A stretch of 12,221 nt of DNA from an uncultured Flavobacteriales bacterium (GCA_959608625.1 CAUHQV010000050.1:1-12221); one strand, 5' to 3'. Counted from the stretch's first letter, positions 1 to 6,240 are shown. The notes: generated by a model not told the origin, from the letters alone. A program made the numbers and translations.

Positions 1-1
1 A

Positions 2-79
2 AAAAATAAGCAACAGCCCACGCCATACTTGTACAATATGAAGCAGACGCCTTATGCCTATCCGTACAACTACGTTTAA
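2..79 (+). CDS. C-terminal end of an unknown protein (partial)
   Basis: A plus-strand frame is open from the window edge to TAA at 77-79 and encodes 25 residues rich in Tyr, Pro, Gln and Asn, ending YPYNYV. The composition resembles a low-complexity protein tail, and the following 200 or so bases have no plausible frame, which would fit the end of a gene. The rest lies outside the window, and so short an open frame could be chance. It would converge on the helicase unit. No function can be given. Confidence 0.3.
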   Translation, partial: KNKQQPTPYLYNMKQTPYAYPYNYV

Positions 80-293
80 AACCTGCAAGTTTCTCTACGT
101 ACGAATAAAAGCTTAACGCCTTTTTGTTCAGTAAAATGACGGGGATTATCCCTGTCCCTGCAAATCTACTTAAATTTTGGGATTGTAAGTAGGATGATGC
201 AAGTTTTTTATGAACATCCGGGCTGTTGCTGGAATTAATATGCGGTTAATATGTTATGAGATAGTTTATGGCTTAGTATATGAGAGATGGTAA
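80..293. other. AT-rich intergenic stretch with short repeats
   Basis: No convincing gene was found here on either strand. It contains a small dyad, GGGAT-T-ATCCC, near 140-150 and a tandem pair of TTAATATG at 235-242 and 246-253, 11 bp apart, about one helical turn. It leads straight into the left copy of the 40-bp inverted-repeat module. It could be part of a regulatory or replication region, but nothing in the sequence proves that. Confidence 0.35.
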
Positions 294-333
294 TGCACAC
301 TTACTTATTTTTCTATATAGGGGTAAGTGTGCA
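294..333. repeat. 40-bp inverted-repeat module, left copy
   Basis: The arm TGCACACTTA (294-303) is matched by its exact reverse complement TAAGTGTGCA (324-333) across a 20-bp spacer. The arms extend to 11 bp in this copy, leaving an AT-rich 18-bp centre containing TATATA. The same arms with the same spacing recur at 2598-2637 in the same orientation. This copy lies just past the helicase stop codon at 340. It could be a protein-binding site, part of a replication origin, or a cassette boundary. It is not an obvious terminator, because no T-run follows the stem. Confidence 0.85.
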
Positions 334-339
334 ATGTTG

Positions 340-2247
340 CTACCTCCAGATGATCTCAAAAAGCTCTTTCAATTCTTCATTGGTTTCTATCCGCTTTAAG
401 GGTGTCCACGTGAAGCCCATTTTATTGTGGTTTACGATTTTGTATGCTCCCGGTCGATTTCTAACCCGCCTTATGTCAAAGAGCAAGCCTAAATAACGGA
501 TGGGACTGGTAGTGCGTAATGGACTTTCTAAAATCAAGGGAATAAAAGCGGTTGTTATTCCCCGAGTTACTTCTTCGGGAGTGGCTATGTGTCCGATAGG
601 GAAAGAGGCCTTAAGGCTTGCTTTGAAGGGATTGTTCTCTGTGAGGCAGTAGAATATCACATTGTTCACAAGTTTTTTATCTGCTTTTGTAGTATCCTTT
701 GGCGGAATGGTTTGCAGGGCTGTAATGAGTTCTTCAAAAGGCATATAAGCCCGTAATTTTTTGAATCTTTCTAAAAAAGCCTTTCCCGCTCCCCTATCCT
801 GCAATTTGATTTCAATTTGGCGAATATTCCTGTCGTCCAACTCTCCAGCCTCATTTAGCTTTTGCAATTTGACAATAATTTGATCGATAGTATTGCGCTC
901 AGTATCTCCATATTGTTCTGTGGCTTTATCGCGACTATCCTGTTGCTCTTGCGTAACGGGAACATCCCTTTCTTCAAAATGAACGGTATAACCTTCTCCT
1001 TGCATTTGTTCGTATAAGTTTTGTGAATGGCTATATAGGTGCTTTATGATAGAAAAGCCCTCGCAGATAGAATCGATGGGAAAGTAGTTAATTTCACATA
1101 TTCCATCTATATTTACCCGGATGATTTTAATTAAGGAGTTACCACTTAAGGGTTTTATTTGGGCACTTTCTGAAACAGCTTTTTTTACATTTTTAAAGGA
1201 TGATGTGTTGAATTGAGGATATTTTTTTTTCATCTCATCAACTCCGTTTATATATGAAGCCATATCTCCGGCAAATTCCAAATATCCCCGTTTGATCTGT
1301 GCAATGTCAGGGGGATTGCGTTCATATTTTGTATTGTAGACGATGGTTTCGCTTAGTACGCCTTCGTTTGAACGGCATCTTCCGCGTATTTGTATCATTT
1401 TATCCGGGGACAATACCGTATAGGGATATGTCGTATCGGATACGGAAATAAGGTGATATCTTTCTTTGATGTCCACGCCCACAAAATATGTGCAGGTGAT
1501 GAAATTAATCCTCTTTGGTAGGTTCTCCTTAATCGTTTCGACGTAATATCTTCCCGCATTGGTTTCACTGGAAGACCCGCAAAGGATAGCGCATTGCTGC
1601 TGTAAATCTTCCGGGAGCATCCCGATGATTTCAAGTATGGATTGTATTTTATTGTAAGCAATGAGGACTTTTTTCTCGGCAGGAATGCCCTCTATCAACT
1701 CTTTTGCAATGGCGGTTACATTTTGTCCGTGAATGAGTTTTACCGTAGGCATCGGCACAGGGGGATATTCCAGTTCAATGACAGGCTCCTGTTGTACATC
1801 CGGGTGCGAGAACTCCTTTATCGTGGCAGATACAAGGCATCTGTGATAGGGATTAAAGCGGAAATAGTAATCTATTGCGTCGGGTAATACCGGACGGAAT
1901 GTACTGTCATCCTGATAGGTGTCTATTTCATCTATCATCAGGAAATAATTCTTATAAACATCCTCTCCGATTTCTTCGATTAATGTCGGGAGGCTGTCCG
2001 CTACTACAAGAAATTTTTTATGCCTGATATCATTGTTCTGTAAGTATCTACGAATCACTTGCCTGATATTTTGAGTGCATTCCCCAATAGCACTGCCGAT
2101 ATAGCAATATTTGTTCTTTCCTGTGATTTCATCCCGTCCGTCCATGTACTTAGTGTAAGCTAATGATTTGGTAGGAGCGACAATAATGCTGTTCCTTTCG
2201 GCTTTTATTTCGAGTGTGGTAGCTCCTACGCCCGGATGATACCCCAA
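340..2247 (-). CDS. SF2 helicase-like protein, main body (frame-split)
   Basis: The frame carries superfamily 2 helicase motifs in order: P-loop-like GVGATT (residues 6-11), motif Ia APTKSL (24-29), motif II DEID (106-109), motif III SAT (140-142), a motif IV-like VLIAYNK (194-200), motif V near 251-260 and motif VI QIRGRCRSN (286-294). A C-terminal region of about 340 residues is not recognised. The usual P-loop lysine appears to be alanine. The only start, TTG at 2247, is five residues before the P-loop and three codons after an in-frame stop, so it is unlikely to be genuine. The upstream frame (2226-2597) ends PWGIIRA. One extra G in the GGG run at 2231-2233 joins the two as WGIIRGVGATTLEI, giving about 752 residues. 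The element context suggests replication or maintenance; a defence helicase is an alternative. The helicase fold is well supported, the role is not. Confidence 0.75.
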   Translation of the reverse strand: MGYHPGVGATTLEIKAERNSIIVAPTKSLAYTKYMDGRDEITGKNKYCYIGSAIGECTQNIRQVIRRYLQNNDIRHKKFLVVADSLPTLIEEIGEDVYKNYFLMIDEIDTYQDDSTFRPVLPDAIDYYFRFNPYHRCLVSATIKEFSHPDVQQEPVIELEYPPVPMPTVKLIHGQNVTAIAKELIEGIPAEKKVLIAYNKIQSILEIIGMLPEDLQQQCAILCGSSSETNAGRYYVETIKENLPKRINFITCTYFVGVDIKERYHLISVSDTTYPYTVLSPDKMIQIRGRCRSNEGVLSETIVYNTKYERNPPDIAQIKRGYLEFAGDMASYINGVDEMKKKYPQFNTSSFKNVKKAVSESAQIKPLSGNSLIKIIRVNIDGICEINYFPIDSICEGFSIIKHLYSHSQNLYEQMQGEGYTVHFEERDVPVTQEQQDSRDKATEQYGDTERNTIDQIIVKLQKLNEAGELDDRNIRQIEIKLQDRGAGKAFLERFKKLRAYMPFEELITALQTIPPKDTTKADKKLVNNVIFYCLTENNPFKASLKASFPIGHIATPEEVTRGITTAFIPLILESPLRTTSPIRYLGLLFDIRRVRNRPGAYKIVNHNKMGFTWTPLKRIETNEELKELFEIIWR

Positions 2248-2597
2248 GGAGTAGTGCTAAAGATTTGGCCGAGTTTTATTTCTTCGTCCGTTTCGTGTAT
2301 GCAGATACCGATGTTTTCGATTTCTGTTTCCGGTCTGTTACCCTTCCAGTTGACTTTGACAGAAAAATGATTGCCTTGCCCCGGAATATATTTTACTTCT
2401 GCTCCCTGTACAGAGAATATGAGTTCCGTTTCTCCCTCATCTCCAGCATATGGATTGCTCTGATAAAGAACTTCATACATGCCCTTTGGGTGAGATTTCG
2501 TTTTATTGTAGAACGATACATCCTGATGATATTCATCTATCTCCTCTTGAATTTGTTCCGGTGTGGCGGATTCATCCCATTCATTAATTGTTATCAT
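2226..2597 (-). CDS. N-terminal part of the split SF2 helicase
   Basis: This 123-residue frame starts at ATG 2597, directly against the right-hand inverted-repeat module, and overlaps the helicase body by 22 bp in another frame. Its first half is acidic and likely alpha-helical (TPEQIQEEIDEY). Its second half looks like a small beta-rich domain. It ends LGQIFSTTPWGIIRA just where a P-loop should follow, so it reads as the natural N-terminus of the downstream frame rather than a separate protein. A separate coupled small subunit is possible but less likely. I do not recognise the N-terminal domain. No canonical slippery heptamer was seen in the overlap. Confidence 0.65.
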   Translation of the reverse strand: MITINEWDESATPEQIQEEIDEYHQDVSFYNKTKSHPKGMYEVLYQSNPYAGDEGETELIFSVQGAEVKYIPGQGNHFSVKVNWKGNRPETEIENIGICIHETDEEIKLGQIFSTTPWGIIRA

Positions 2598-2637
2598 TGC
2601 ACACTTAGTTTAATGTTTATAATAGGGTAAGTGTGCA
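2598..2637. repeat. 40-bp inverted-repeat module, right copy
   Basis: Arms TGCACACTTA (2598-2607) and TAAGTGTGCA (2628-2637) are identical to those at 294-333 and again exactly 20 bp apart. Between the two copies the spacer agrees at about half its positions, including CCC at one end and a central TATA (minus-strand reading). The module ends one base before the ATG at 2597, so it occupies the helicase 5' leader. It could act as an operator, as an RNA hairpin limiting access to the start, or as part of an origin. Confidence 0.85.
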
Positions 2638-2664
2638 GGCGTCTTATCATGTATGAGCCTGCAC
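2633..2664. repeat. Hairpin overlapping the right-hand module
   Basis: GTGCAGGC (2633-2640) pairs with GCCTGCAC (2657-2664), and TCAT / ATGA pair inside the loop (2647-2656). The left arm shares bases with the outer arm of the 40-bp module, so the two structures are mutually exclusive if formed in RNA. A switching leader is possible but unproven. Confidence 0.45.
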
Positions 2665-2666
2665 TT

Positions 2667-2674
2667 CAAAAGTA
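2667..2674 (-). promoter_or_regulatory. Candidate -7 element for the helicase unit
   Basis: On the minus strand this reads TACTTTTG, an exact match to the Bacteroidetes -7 consensus TAnnTTTG. Initiation would fall near 2660, giving a leader of about 60 bases that contains the whole inverted-repeat module before ATG 2597. No TTTG is seen at the -33 position, so support is partial. Confidence 0.4.
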
Positions 2675-2711
2675 AGAATTATTCCCACTAATCCGTTTTT
2701 CTCCGGACAGA

Positions 2712-3893
2712 TTACCTCTTTTTTGCGAGCTTGTTTCCGAGGTCTACCATCACCCGACTCACCTTGCTCTGCACCACCTTGCCGTAATATTGCTCTGTCG
2801 TCTTTATACTGGCGTGCCCTAAGAGTTTGCTGACAATTTCCATCGGCACATCATTGTAGAGAAGTACAGTACTTGCGAAGGTCTTACGGGCTATATGGTG
2901 GGTAAGGGTTTTGCGGATGCCTACGATGGAAGCAATTTCTTTGAGGTATCTGTTTATGACCTGATTGCAGTAACGGGGAAGGACATAGCCCCTTTTCTCA
3001 TCCCTGTATCTCTCGATGATCTCGGAAGCTATGGGAAGTAAGGGAATGGAAATGGGCTTTCCAGTCTTTTCGCGTTTCATCATGATCCACTCTTTCCCGT
3101 CAAAACCCTTTTGGATATGCTCGTAACGAAGCTCCGACATCTCGTGATAGGCAAGTCCGGTATAACTGCAAAAGACAAAGAAATCCCGGATAAGAGCTAA
3201 TCTGTTGTCTGCGAATATGTACTCTCGAAGTCGCGTAAGCTCTTCTTCCGAAAGGAAAATGACTTCCTTGGTGTAAGATTTCGGGCGGAATCCTAAGAAG
3301 GGATTACGGTGAATGTAACCCTGAATAAGCGCGAAATCTACTACTTTGCGGGTTCTCTGGATGAGTTTGTTGATGGAGTTCTGCCGAAAGTGAAGCTCTG
3401 TTTTGAGGTAATAGTCGAATTCTTCGAGAAACTCCCGTTTAAGTTCTTTTAACGGGTAATCTTTCCTGCCGTATTTGAAAGGAATAAATCGGCGGATATG
3501 GTTGGCAGCCTGGACGAATTTTTCATAGGTTACCCGCTTGATCTCGATACCTACCAGTTTCTTTGTCCGTTTGTTGTACTGCTCGAACAGCCACAAGAGG
3601 GAATAATCCTCCTGAATGTCTTTCCGCACAAACCTCGTATAGATGTCCTCGACGGAAAAGTCATTCCCTTCCAATTGAAGTTGCAGGTACGTTCGGTTCA
3701 GTTTGTCCTGCAATAACAGGAGGTTGGAATGGATATATTCATTTTCTGCGCCTAATTCAGGAATAGAGCCTTCTCTTGATGTCCAATGACGGGGTTCTAT
3801 GCTGTGTCCCGAAGAAAACTGTTTGCGTTTTCCCCGGTAGGAAATCCTAACCATGACGGGGGCTTTGCCGTGCCGGTTCAGGCGGTTGCTCAT
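2712..3893 (-). CDS. Tyrosine recombinase / integrase
   Basis: This is a site-specific recombinase of the Bacteroidetes mobile-element type. It has an N-terminal arm-binding domain (about residues 1-80), a SAM-like core-binding domain (about 95-200) and a C-terminal catalytic domain (about 210-385). Visible active-site residues are Lys276 in the beta hairpin, His333 and Arg336 (HIAR), His360 (LGHAS) and the nucleophile Tyr369 (TTEQYY). The first catalytic arginine is replaced by Ala248 in TGLA, a pattern also seen in CTnDOT-type integrases, where another arginine is thought to compensate. The ATG at 3893 is the only start in this frame, but the usual first strand (LLFYL) lies upstream in another frame at 3890-3925, overlapping by ATGA. 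Restoring that frame gives about 404 residues. The gene sits beside tRNA-Asp, its likely target. Confidence 0.93.
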   Translation of the reverse strand: MSNRLNRHGKAPVMVRISYRGKRKQFSSGHSIEPRHWTSREGSIPELGAENEYIHSNLLLLQDKLNRTYLQLQLEGNDFSVEDIYTRFVRKDIQEDYSLLWLFEQYNKRTKKLVGIEIKRVTYEKFVQAANHIRRFIPFKYGRKDYPLKELKREFLEEFDYYLKTELHFRQNSINKLIQRTRKVVDFALIQGYIHRNPFLGFRPKSYTKEVIFLSEEELTRLREYIFADNRLALIRDFFVFCSYTGLAYHEMSELRYEHIQKGFDGKEWIMMKREKTGKPISIPLLPIASEIIERYRDEKRGYVLPRYCNQVINRYLKEIASIVGIRKTLTHHIARKTFASTVLLYNDVPMEIVSKLLGHASIKTTEQYYGKVVQSKVSRVMVDLGNKLAKKR

Positions 3894-3925
3894 AAGTAGA
3901 ACAAAAGGGTGAATTTATCTGTCAT
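3890..3925 (-). CDS. 11-codon ORF: probable true N-terminus of the integrase
   Basis: This short frame reads MTDKFTLLFYL and stops at TGA inside the sequence TTATGA, which also contains the integrase ATG. FxLLFYL is how many Bacteroidetes integrases begin, and the following frame continues with the next part of the same domain (HGKAPVMVRISYRGKRKQF). One extra base after TTA would join them. It is therefore either a frameshifted start, a -1 recoding site, or a coupled leader peptide. A 9-bp inverted repeat overlaps its ATG. Confidence 0.5.
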   Translation of the reverse strand: MTDKFTLLFYL

Positions 3926-3949
3926 AATGCTTTAGATGGTATTATGACA
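3920..3949. promoter_or_regulatory. Inverted repeat over the integrase leader start (operator-like)
   Basis: TGTCATAAT (3920-3928) and ATTATGACA (3941-3949) form a perfect 9-bp inverted repeat around a 12-bp centre. It covers the ATG of the short leader frame (3923-3925) and lies about 30-55 bp upstream of the annotated integrase ATG. Its position fits a repressor or excision-factor operator controlling the integrase. The binding protein is unknown. Confidence 0.5.
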
Positions 3950-4002
3950 CACAAAAAGGATACGATTGTTAAGGGAATTTATGTATGCCCGGCCAGAAAT
4001 AT

Positions 4003-4053
4003 GTATACCGGAATGTATACCAAAAGGTATACAAAACGGAATTTGTATACAAA
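4003..4053. repeat. Array of four GTATAC palindromes (att-arm-like sites)
   Basis: GTATAC occurs at 4003, 4015, 4027 and 4045, spaced 12, 12 and 18 bp. The last lies within the 12-bp perfect palindrome TTTGTATACAAA (4042-4053), and CGGAAT precedes two of the copies. The array sits between the integrase gene and the tRNA, where integrase arm-type or excisionase sites are normally found. That function is inferred from position. Confidence 0.6.
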
Positions 4054-4054
4054 G

Positions 4055-4088
4055 AAAAAGCCCCCACAATGATTTGTGAAGGCTTTTT
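4055..4088 (-). terminator. Rho-independent terminator after tRNA-Asp
   Basis: AAAAAGCC (4055-4062) pairs with GGCTTTTT (4081-4088), and CACAA / TTGTG pair inside (4065-4069 with 4074-4078). On the minus strand the stem ends in a T-run. It begins one base past the tRNA 3' end, so it ends the tRNA transcript and limits read-through towards the integrase. Confidence 0.8.
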
Positions 4089-4089
4089 G

Positions 4090-4163
4090 CGGTCCGGACG
4101 GGACTCGAACCCGCGACCCCATGCGTGACAGGCATGTATTCTAACCAGCTGAACTACCGAACC
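4090..4163 (-). tRNA. tRNA-Asp (GTC)
   Basis: The 74-base minus-strand sequence folds as a full cloverleaf. The acceptor stem is GGTTCGG with CCGGACC (one G-T pair), the discriminator is G at 4090, the anticodon stem is CATGC/GCATG around loop CTGTCAC (anticodon GTC), and the T arm is closed around TTCGAGT. CCA is not encoded. The G discriminator fits aspartate identity. The gene lies at the composition boundary with its 3' end facing the integrase, so it is the probable integration site of the left-hand element and has stayed functional. Confidence 0.97.
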
Positions 4164-4180
4164 TCTCTGGATAGCGGTTG

Positions 4181-4211
4181 CAAAGATACATACAAAAATC
4201 AAACATCCAAA
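4181..4211 (-). promoter_or_regulatory. Promoter of tRNA-Asp
   Basis: On the minus strand TTTG (4208-4211) is followed after 19 bp by TATCTTTG (4181-4188). Both match the Bacteroidetes primary-sigma consensus (-33 TTTG, -7 TAnnTTTG) exactly. Initiation is expected about 10 bases before the tRNA 5' end. Confidence 0.8.
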
Positions 4212-4236
4212 CAAATTTTGGGCAGAAAGATATTTT

Positions 4237-4268
4237 TTTCGCCCGTCCGGGGGGATTCCTTAAATTTG
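4237..4268 (+). promoter_or_regulatory. Promoter of the BtuF-like gene
   Basis: TTTC (4237-4240), one base off TTTG, is followed after 20 bp by an exact TAnnTTTG, TAAATTTG (4261-4268). The start codon at 4286 would lie about 10 bases after the transcript start, so the leader is very short. It is divergent from the tRNA-Asp promoter. Confidence 0.55.
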
Positions 4269-4285
4269 CCTAAAAACCGAAAAGC

Positions 4286-5080
4286 ATGCTTGCCGATAAG
4301 ACTATATTGTCCTTGTGCGCCGAAGGGACGGATACCGTTTTTGCCCTTTCGGCCGGGAAAATGCTCGCCGCCTGTACAGAGCAGAAAAGGCCCGCAGACC
4401 CTCTCTATGCATTGTTGCCCAAAATATGGGAGGATGCCAATGCGGCCGAGCTTGCGCAGTACCGTCCGGATATCGTGCTGATCCCGCATGGGGCTGCCCC
4501 GGATCGGGTGGAGGGCCTCACCGCATTGGGGGCGGAAGTTATTCCCGTAGGGGGGGATACCCTTTTGGAGGTTTACGACAATATCCGGGAAATAGGCCGG
4601 GCTATAGGCCGGGCAGCGGAGGCGGAAAAGGTCGTCACCAAAGCGGAATATGGTTTTTCCCGACTGGAAGAAAGTTTGGTCGGAGCGGAACCGGTAAAGA
4701 CGGCGTTTTTCGAAGAGAAAGAGCCCTATGGGATGGCCGGGGGAGTGGGCCTGGTGCTGGAATTGCTCTGCCGGAACAAGTTGGAGAATATTTATGGGAA
4801 TTCTTCTCGGCAAATCGTCCGGGCCGACTTGTCAACGCTCCGTCTGTCTGATGTGCAATTACTCCTATTGCCCGATTATCCGCAGGAGTTTACCGACGAG
4901 GACGCGATCCGGCTGGGGAACCATACGGAGCATGCGCTTACGGTGTTTGTGCCCGGGGAGCTTTTCCGGGGCGGAGCATCCGTAATGCGTTTGCCAGCGT
5001 TTTTTGAAGCGCTGAACGAAAAAATACGCCGTTTTTCTTCGGATAATCTGGCCGATAGGGACAAGCCCACGTATTTTTAG
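4286..5080 (+). CDS. BtuF-like helical-backbone binding protein without signal peptide
   Basis: The 264-residue protein resembles the cobalamin/iron-siderophore binding-protein fold of ABC importers (BtuF/FhuD type). It has an N-terminal lobe with SLCAEGTDTVFAL (residues 9-21) and YRPDIVLIP (59-67), a linking helix around 93-135, and a C-terminal lobe with AGGVGLVLELL (151-161) and VQLLLLP (190-196). Such proteins normally act in the periplasm, but this one has no signal peptide or lipobox, and an in-frame stop at 4271-4273 excludes a longer start. It may be cytoplasmic. No permease or ATPase gene is adjacent. The M20 gene follows after 13 bases, so they are probably co-transcribed. The fold is fairly sure; the ligand and role are unknown. 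Confidence 0.75.
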   Translation: MLADKTILSLCAEGTDTVFALSAGKMLAACTEQKRPADPLYALLPKIWEDANAAELAQYRPDIVLIPHGAAPDRVEGLTALGAEVIPVGGDTLLEVYDNIREIGRAIGRAAEAEKVVTKAEYGFSRLEESLVGAEPVKTAFFEEKEPYGMAGGVGLVLELLCRNKLENIYGNSSRQIVRADLSTLRLSDVQLLLLPDYPQEFTDEDAIRLGNHTEHALTVFVPGELFRGGASVMRLPAFFEALNEKIRRFSSDNLADRDKPTYF

Positions 5081-5093
5081 CTATTTTTGCCGT

Positions 5094-6185
5094 ATGATGC
5101 AGTCGCTCGAAGAATCGCTGGCCCGCGCCCTGGAAAATCTTTCCCGTTTGGTAGAGATACCGTCCTATTCCCGACAGGAAGAAAGAACGGCGGATTACAT
5201 CCAGTCGTACCTGGCCTCCCGGGGGATCAAAGCCTCCCGGGTGCGTAACAACGTATGGGCGGCGAACCGGCATTTCGAGGCAGGGAAACCGACAATCCTG
5301 CTATGCTCACACCACGATACGGTGCGTCCGGCTTCCGGTTATACGCGCGATCCCCACGAGGCGTCGTTGGAAGACGGAAAATTATTTGGATTGGGGAGCA
5401 ACGATGCCGGGGCTTCGCTCGTGGCGCTTATCGAAACGTTCGCCTGTTTTTATGATAAAGAAGATTTACGATACAACCTGGTGTTGGCTGCCGTAGCCGA
5501 GGAAGAGTGTTCCGGCGAAAACGGTATTACGGCTCTGTTGCCGGAAATACCGTCTATAGACTGTGCGATCGTAGGCGAGCCTACGGGCATGCGGATGGCC
5601 GTGGCGGAAAAATCCCTGATCGTGGTGGATTGTACGGCACACGGGCGAAGCGGGCACGCGGCCCGGGAAGAGGGGGACAATGCGATATACAAGGCGGTGA
5701 AGGATATCGAGGCCATCGCGGGGTATGAGTTCCCCAAAATATCCGAAACGCTGGGAAAAGTCAAGATGACCGTGACGATGGTCAACGCCGGGACACAGCA
5801 CAATGTGGTGCCGGATAAATGCACATTTACGGTGGATATCCGTACGACCGATGCCTATACCAACGACCAGGTAATGGACATGCTGAGAGGGTTGATAAAT
5901 TCGGATGCTGTGCCGCGATCGCTAAAAAGACGGGCATCGTCCATCCCGATGAACCATCCGCTGGTATGCGCCGGGCTGGGATTGGGGCTGGAACCTTTCG
6001 GTTCGCCGACCCTGTCGGATCAGGCGCTGCTCAGTTGCCCCTCGCTAAAGATAGGGCCGGGGGAATCGGCGCGCTCCCATACGGCGGACGAATACGTGGA
6101 GGTAGCCGAACTGGAGCGGGGTATCCGAATATACGGCGAAATTTTGGGGAAATTGCTCCCGCCGGATTGCAAAACATTTGATTAA
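5094..6185 (+). CDS. argE: M20 family deacylase, ArgE type (acetyl- or succinyl-ornithine/citrulline)
   Basis: This zinc-dependent amidohydrolase probably removes the N-acyl group from an arginine precursor. The M20 metal site looks complete: His73 and Asp75 (SHHD), bridging Asp104 (SNDAG), catalytic Glu137 with ligand Glu138 (AEEE), Glu162 (GEPTG) and His329 (RSHTADE). The dimerisation-domain motif SGHAA includes His188. At 363 residues it is of normal length. It lies 13 bases after the BtuF-like gene and 55 bases before argH, which points to arginine synthesis. Many Bacteroidetes use succinylated intermediates and deacylate after the transcarbamylase step, so the true substrate may be N-succinyl- or N-acetyl-citrulline. 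A second ATG lies one codon in. Exact specificity cannot be read from the sequence. Confidence 0.85.
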   Translation: MMQSLEESLARALENLSRLVEIPSYSRQEERTADYIQSYLASRGIKASRVRNNVWAANRHFEAGKPTILLCSHHDTVRPASGYTRDPHEASLEDGKLFGLGSNDAGASLVALIETFACFYDKEDLRYNLVLAAVAEEECSGENGITALLPEIPSIDCAIVGEPTGMRMAVAEKSLIVVDCTAHGRSGHAAREEGDNAIYKAVKDIEAIAGYEFPKISETLGKVKMTVTMVNAGTQHNVVPDKCTFTVDIRTTDAYTNDQVMDMLRGLINSDAVPRSLKRRASSIPMNHPLVCAGLGLGLEPFGSPTLSDQALLSCPSLKIGPGESARSHTADEYVEVAELERGIRIYGEILGKLLPPDCKTFD

Positions 6186-6240
6186 CAGTTTGTTTGAAGG
6201 TATTACCTAGATAAAACGCGATAAGAATAATTCTAAAAAT

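Larger units (their letters stand above)
1..4090. mobile_element. Right-hand end of an integrated element at tRNA-Asp
   Basis: This AT-rich segment carries a Bacteroidetes-type tyrosine integrase whose start lies about 200 bp from the 3' end of tRNA-Asp and which reads away from the tRNA. Integration at a tRNA 3' end is the classic target for such enzymes. Cargo inside is a split SF2 helicase gene flanked by two 40-bp inverted-repeat modules. Base composition changes visibly at the tRNA. No second copy of the tRNA 3' end was seen between 1 and 4000, so the distal attachment site is outside the window. No conjugation, capsid or relaxase gene is visible, so prophage, integrative plasmid and ICE cannot be told apart. 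Confidence 0.7.

Noticed and set aside
228..262. Possible dif/Xer recombination site
   Set aside because: Only short TTAATATG repeats are present; the two arms do not match a dif core closely enough.
3932..4214. Small minus-strand frames across the integrase leader and tRNA
   Set aside because: They read through the tRNA gene and the GTATAC array, so they are not coding.
4199..4813. A 204-codon open frame on the minus strand opposite the BtuF-like gene
   Set aside because: It is a shadow of the GC-rich coding sequence on the other strand, with Pro/Arg/Gly-rich composition and no motif.
5082..5089. TATTTTTG, an exact -7 consensus match just before the ArgE-type gene
   Set aside because: It lies only 5 bases from the start codon and has no TTTG at -33; chance in a T-rich gap is more likely than a leaderless promoter.
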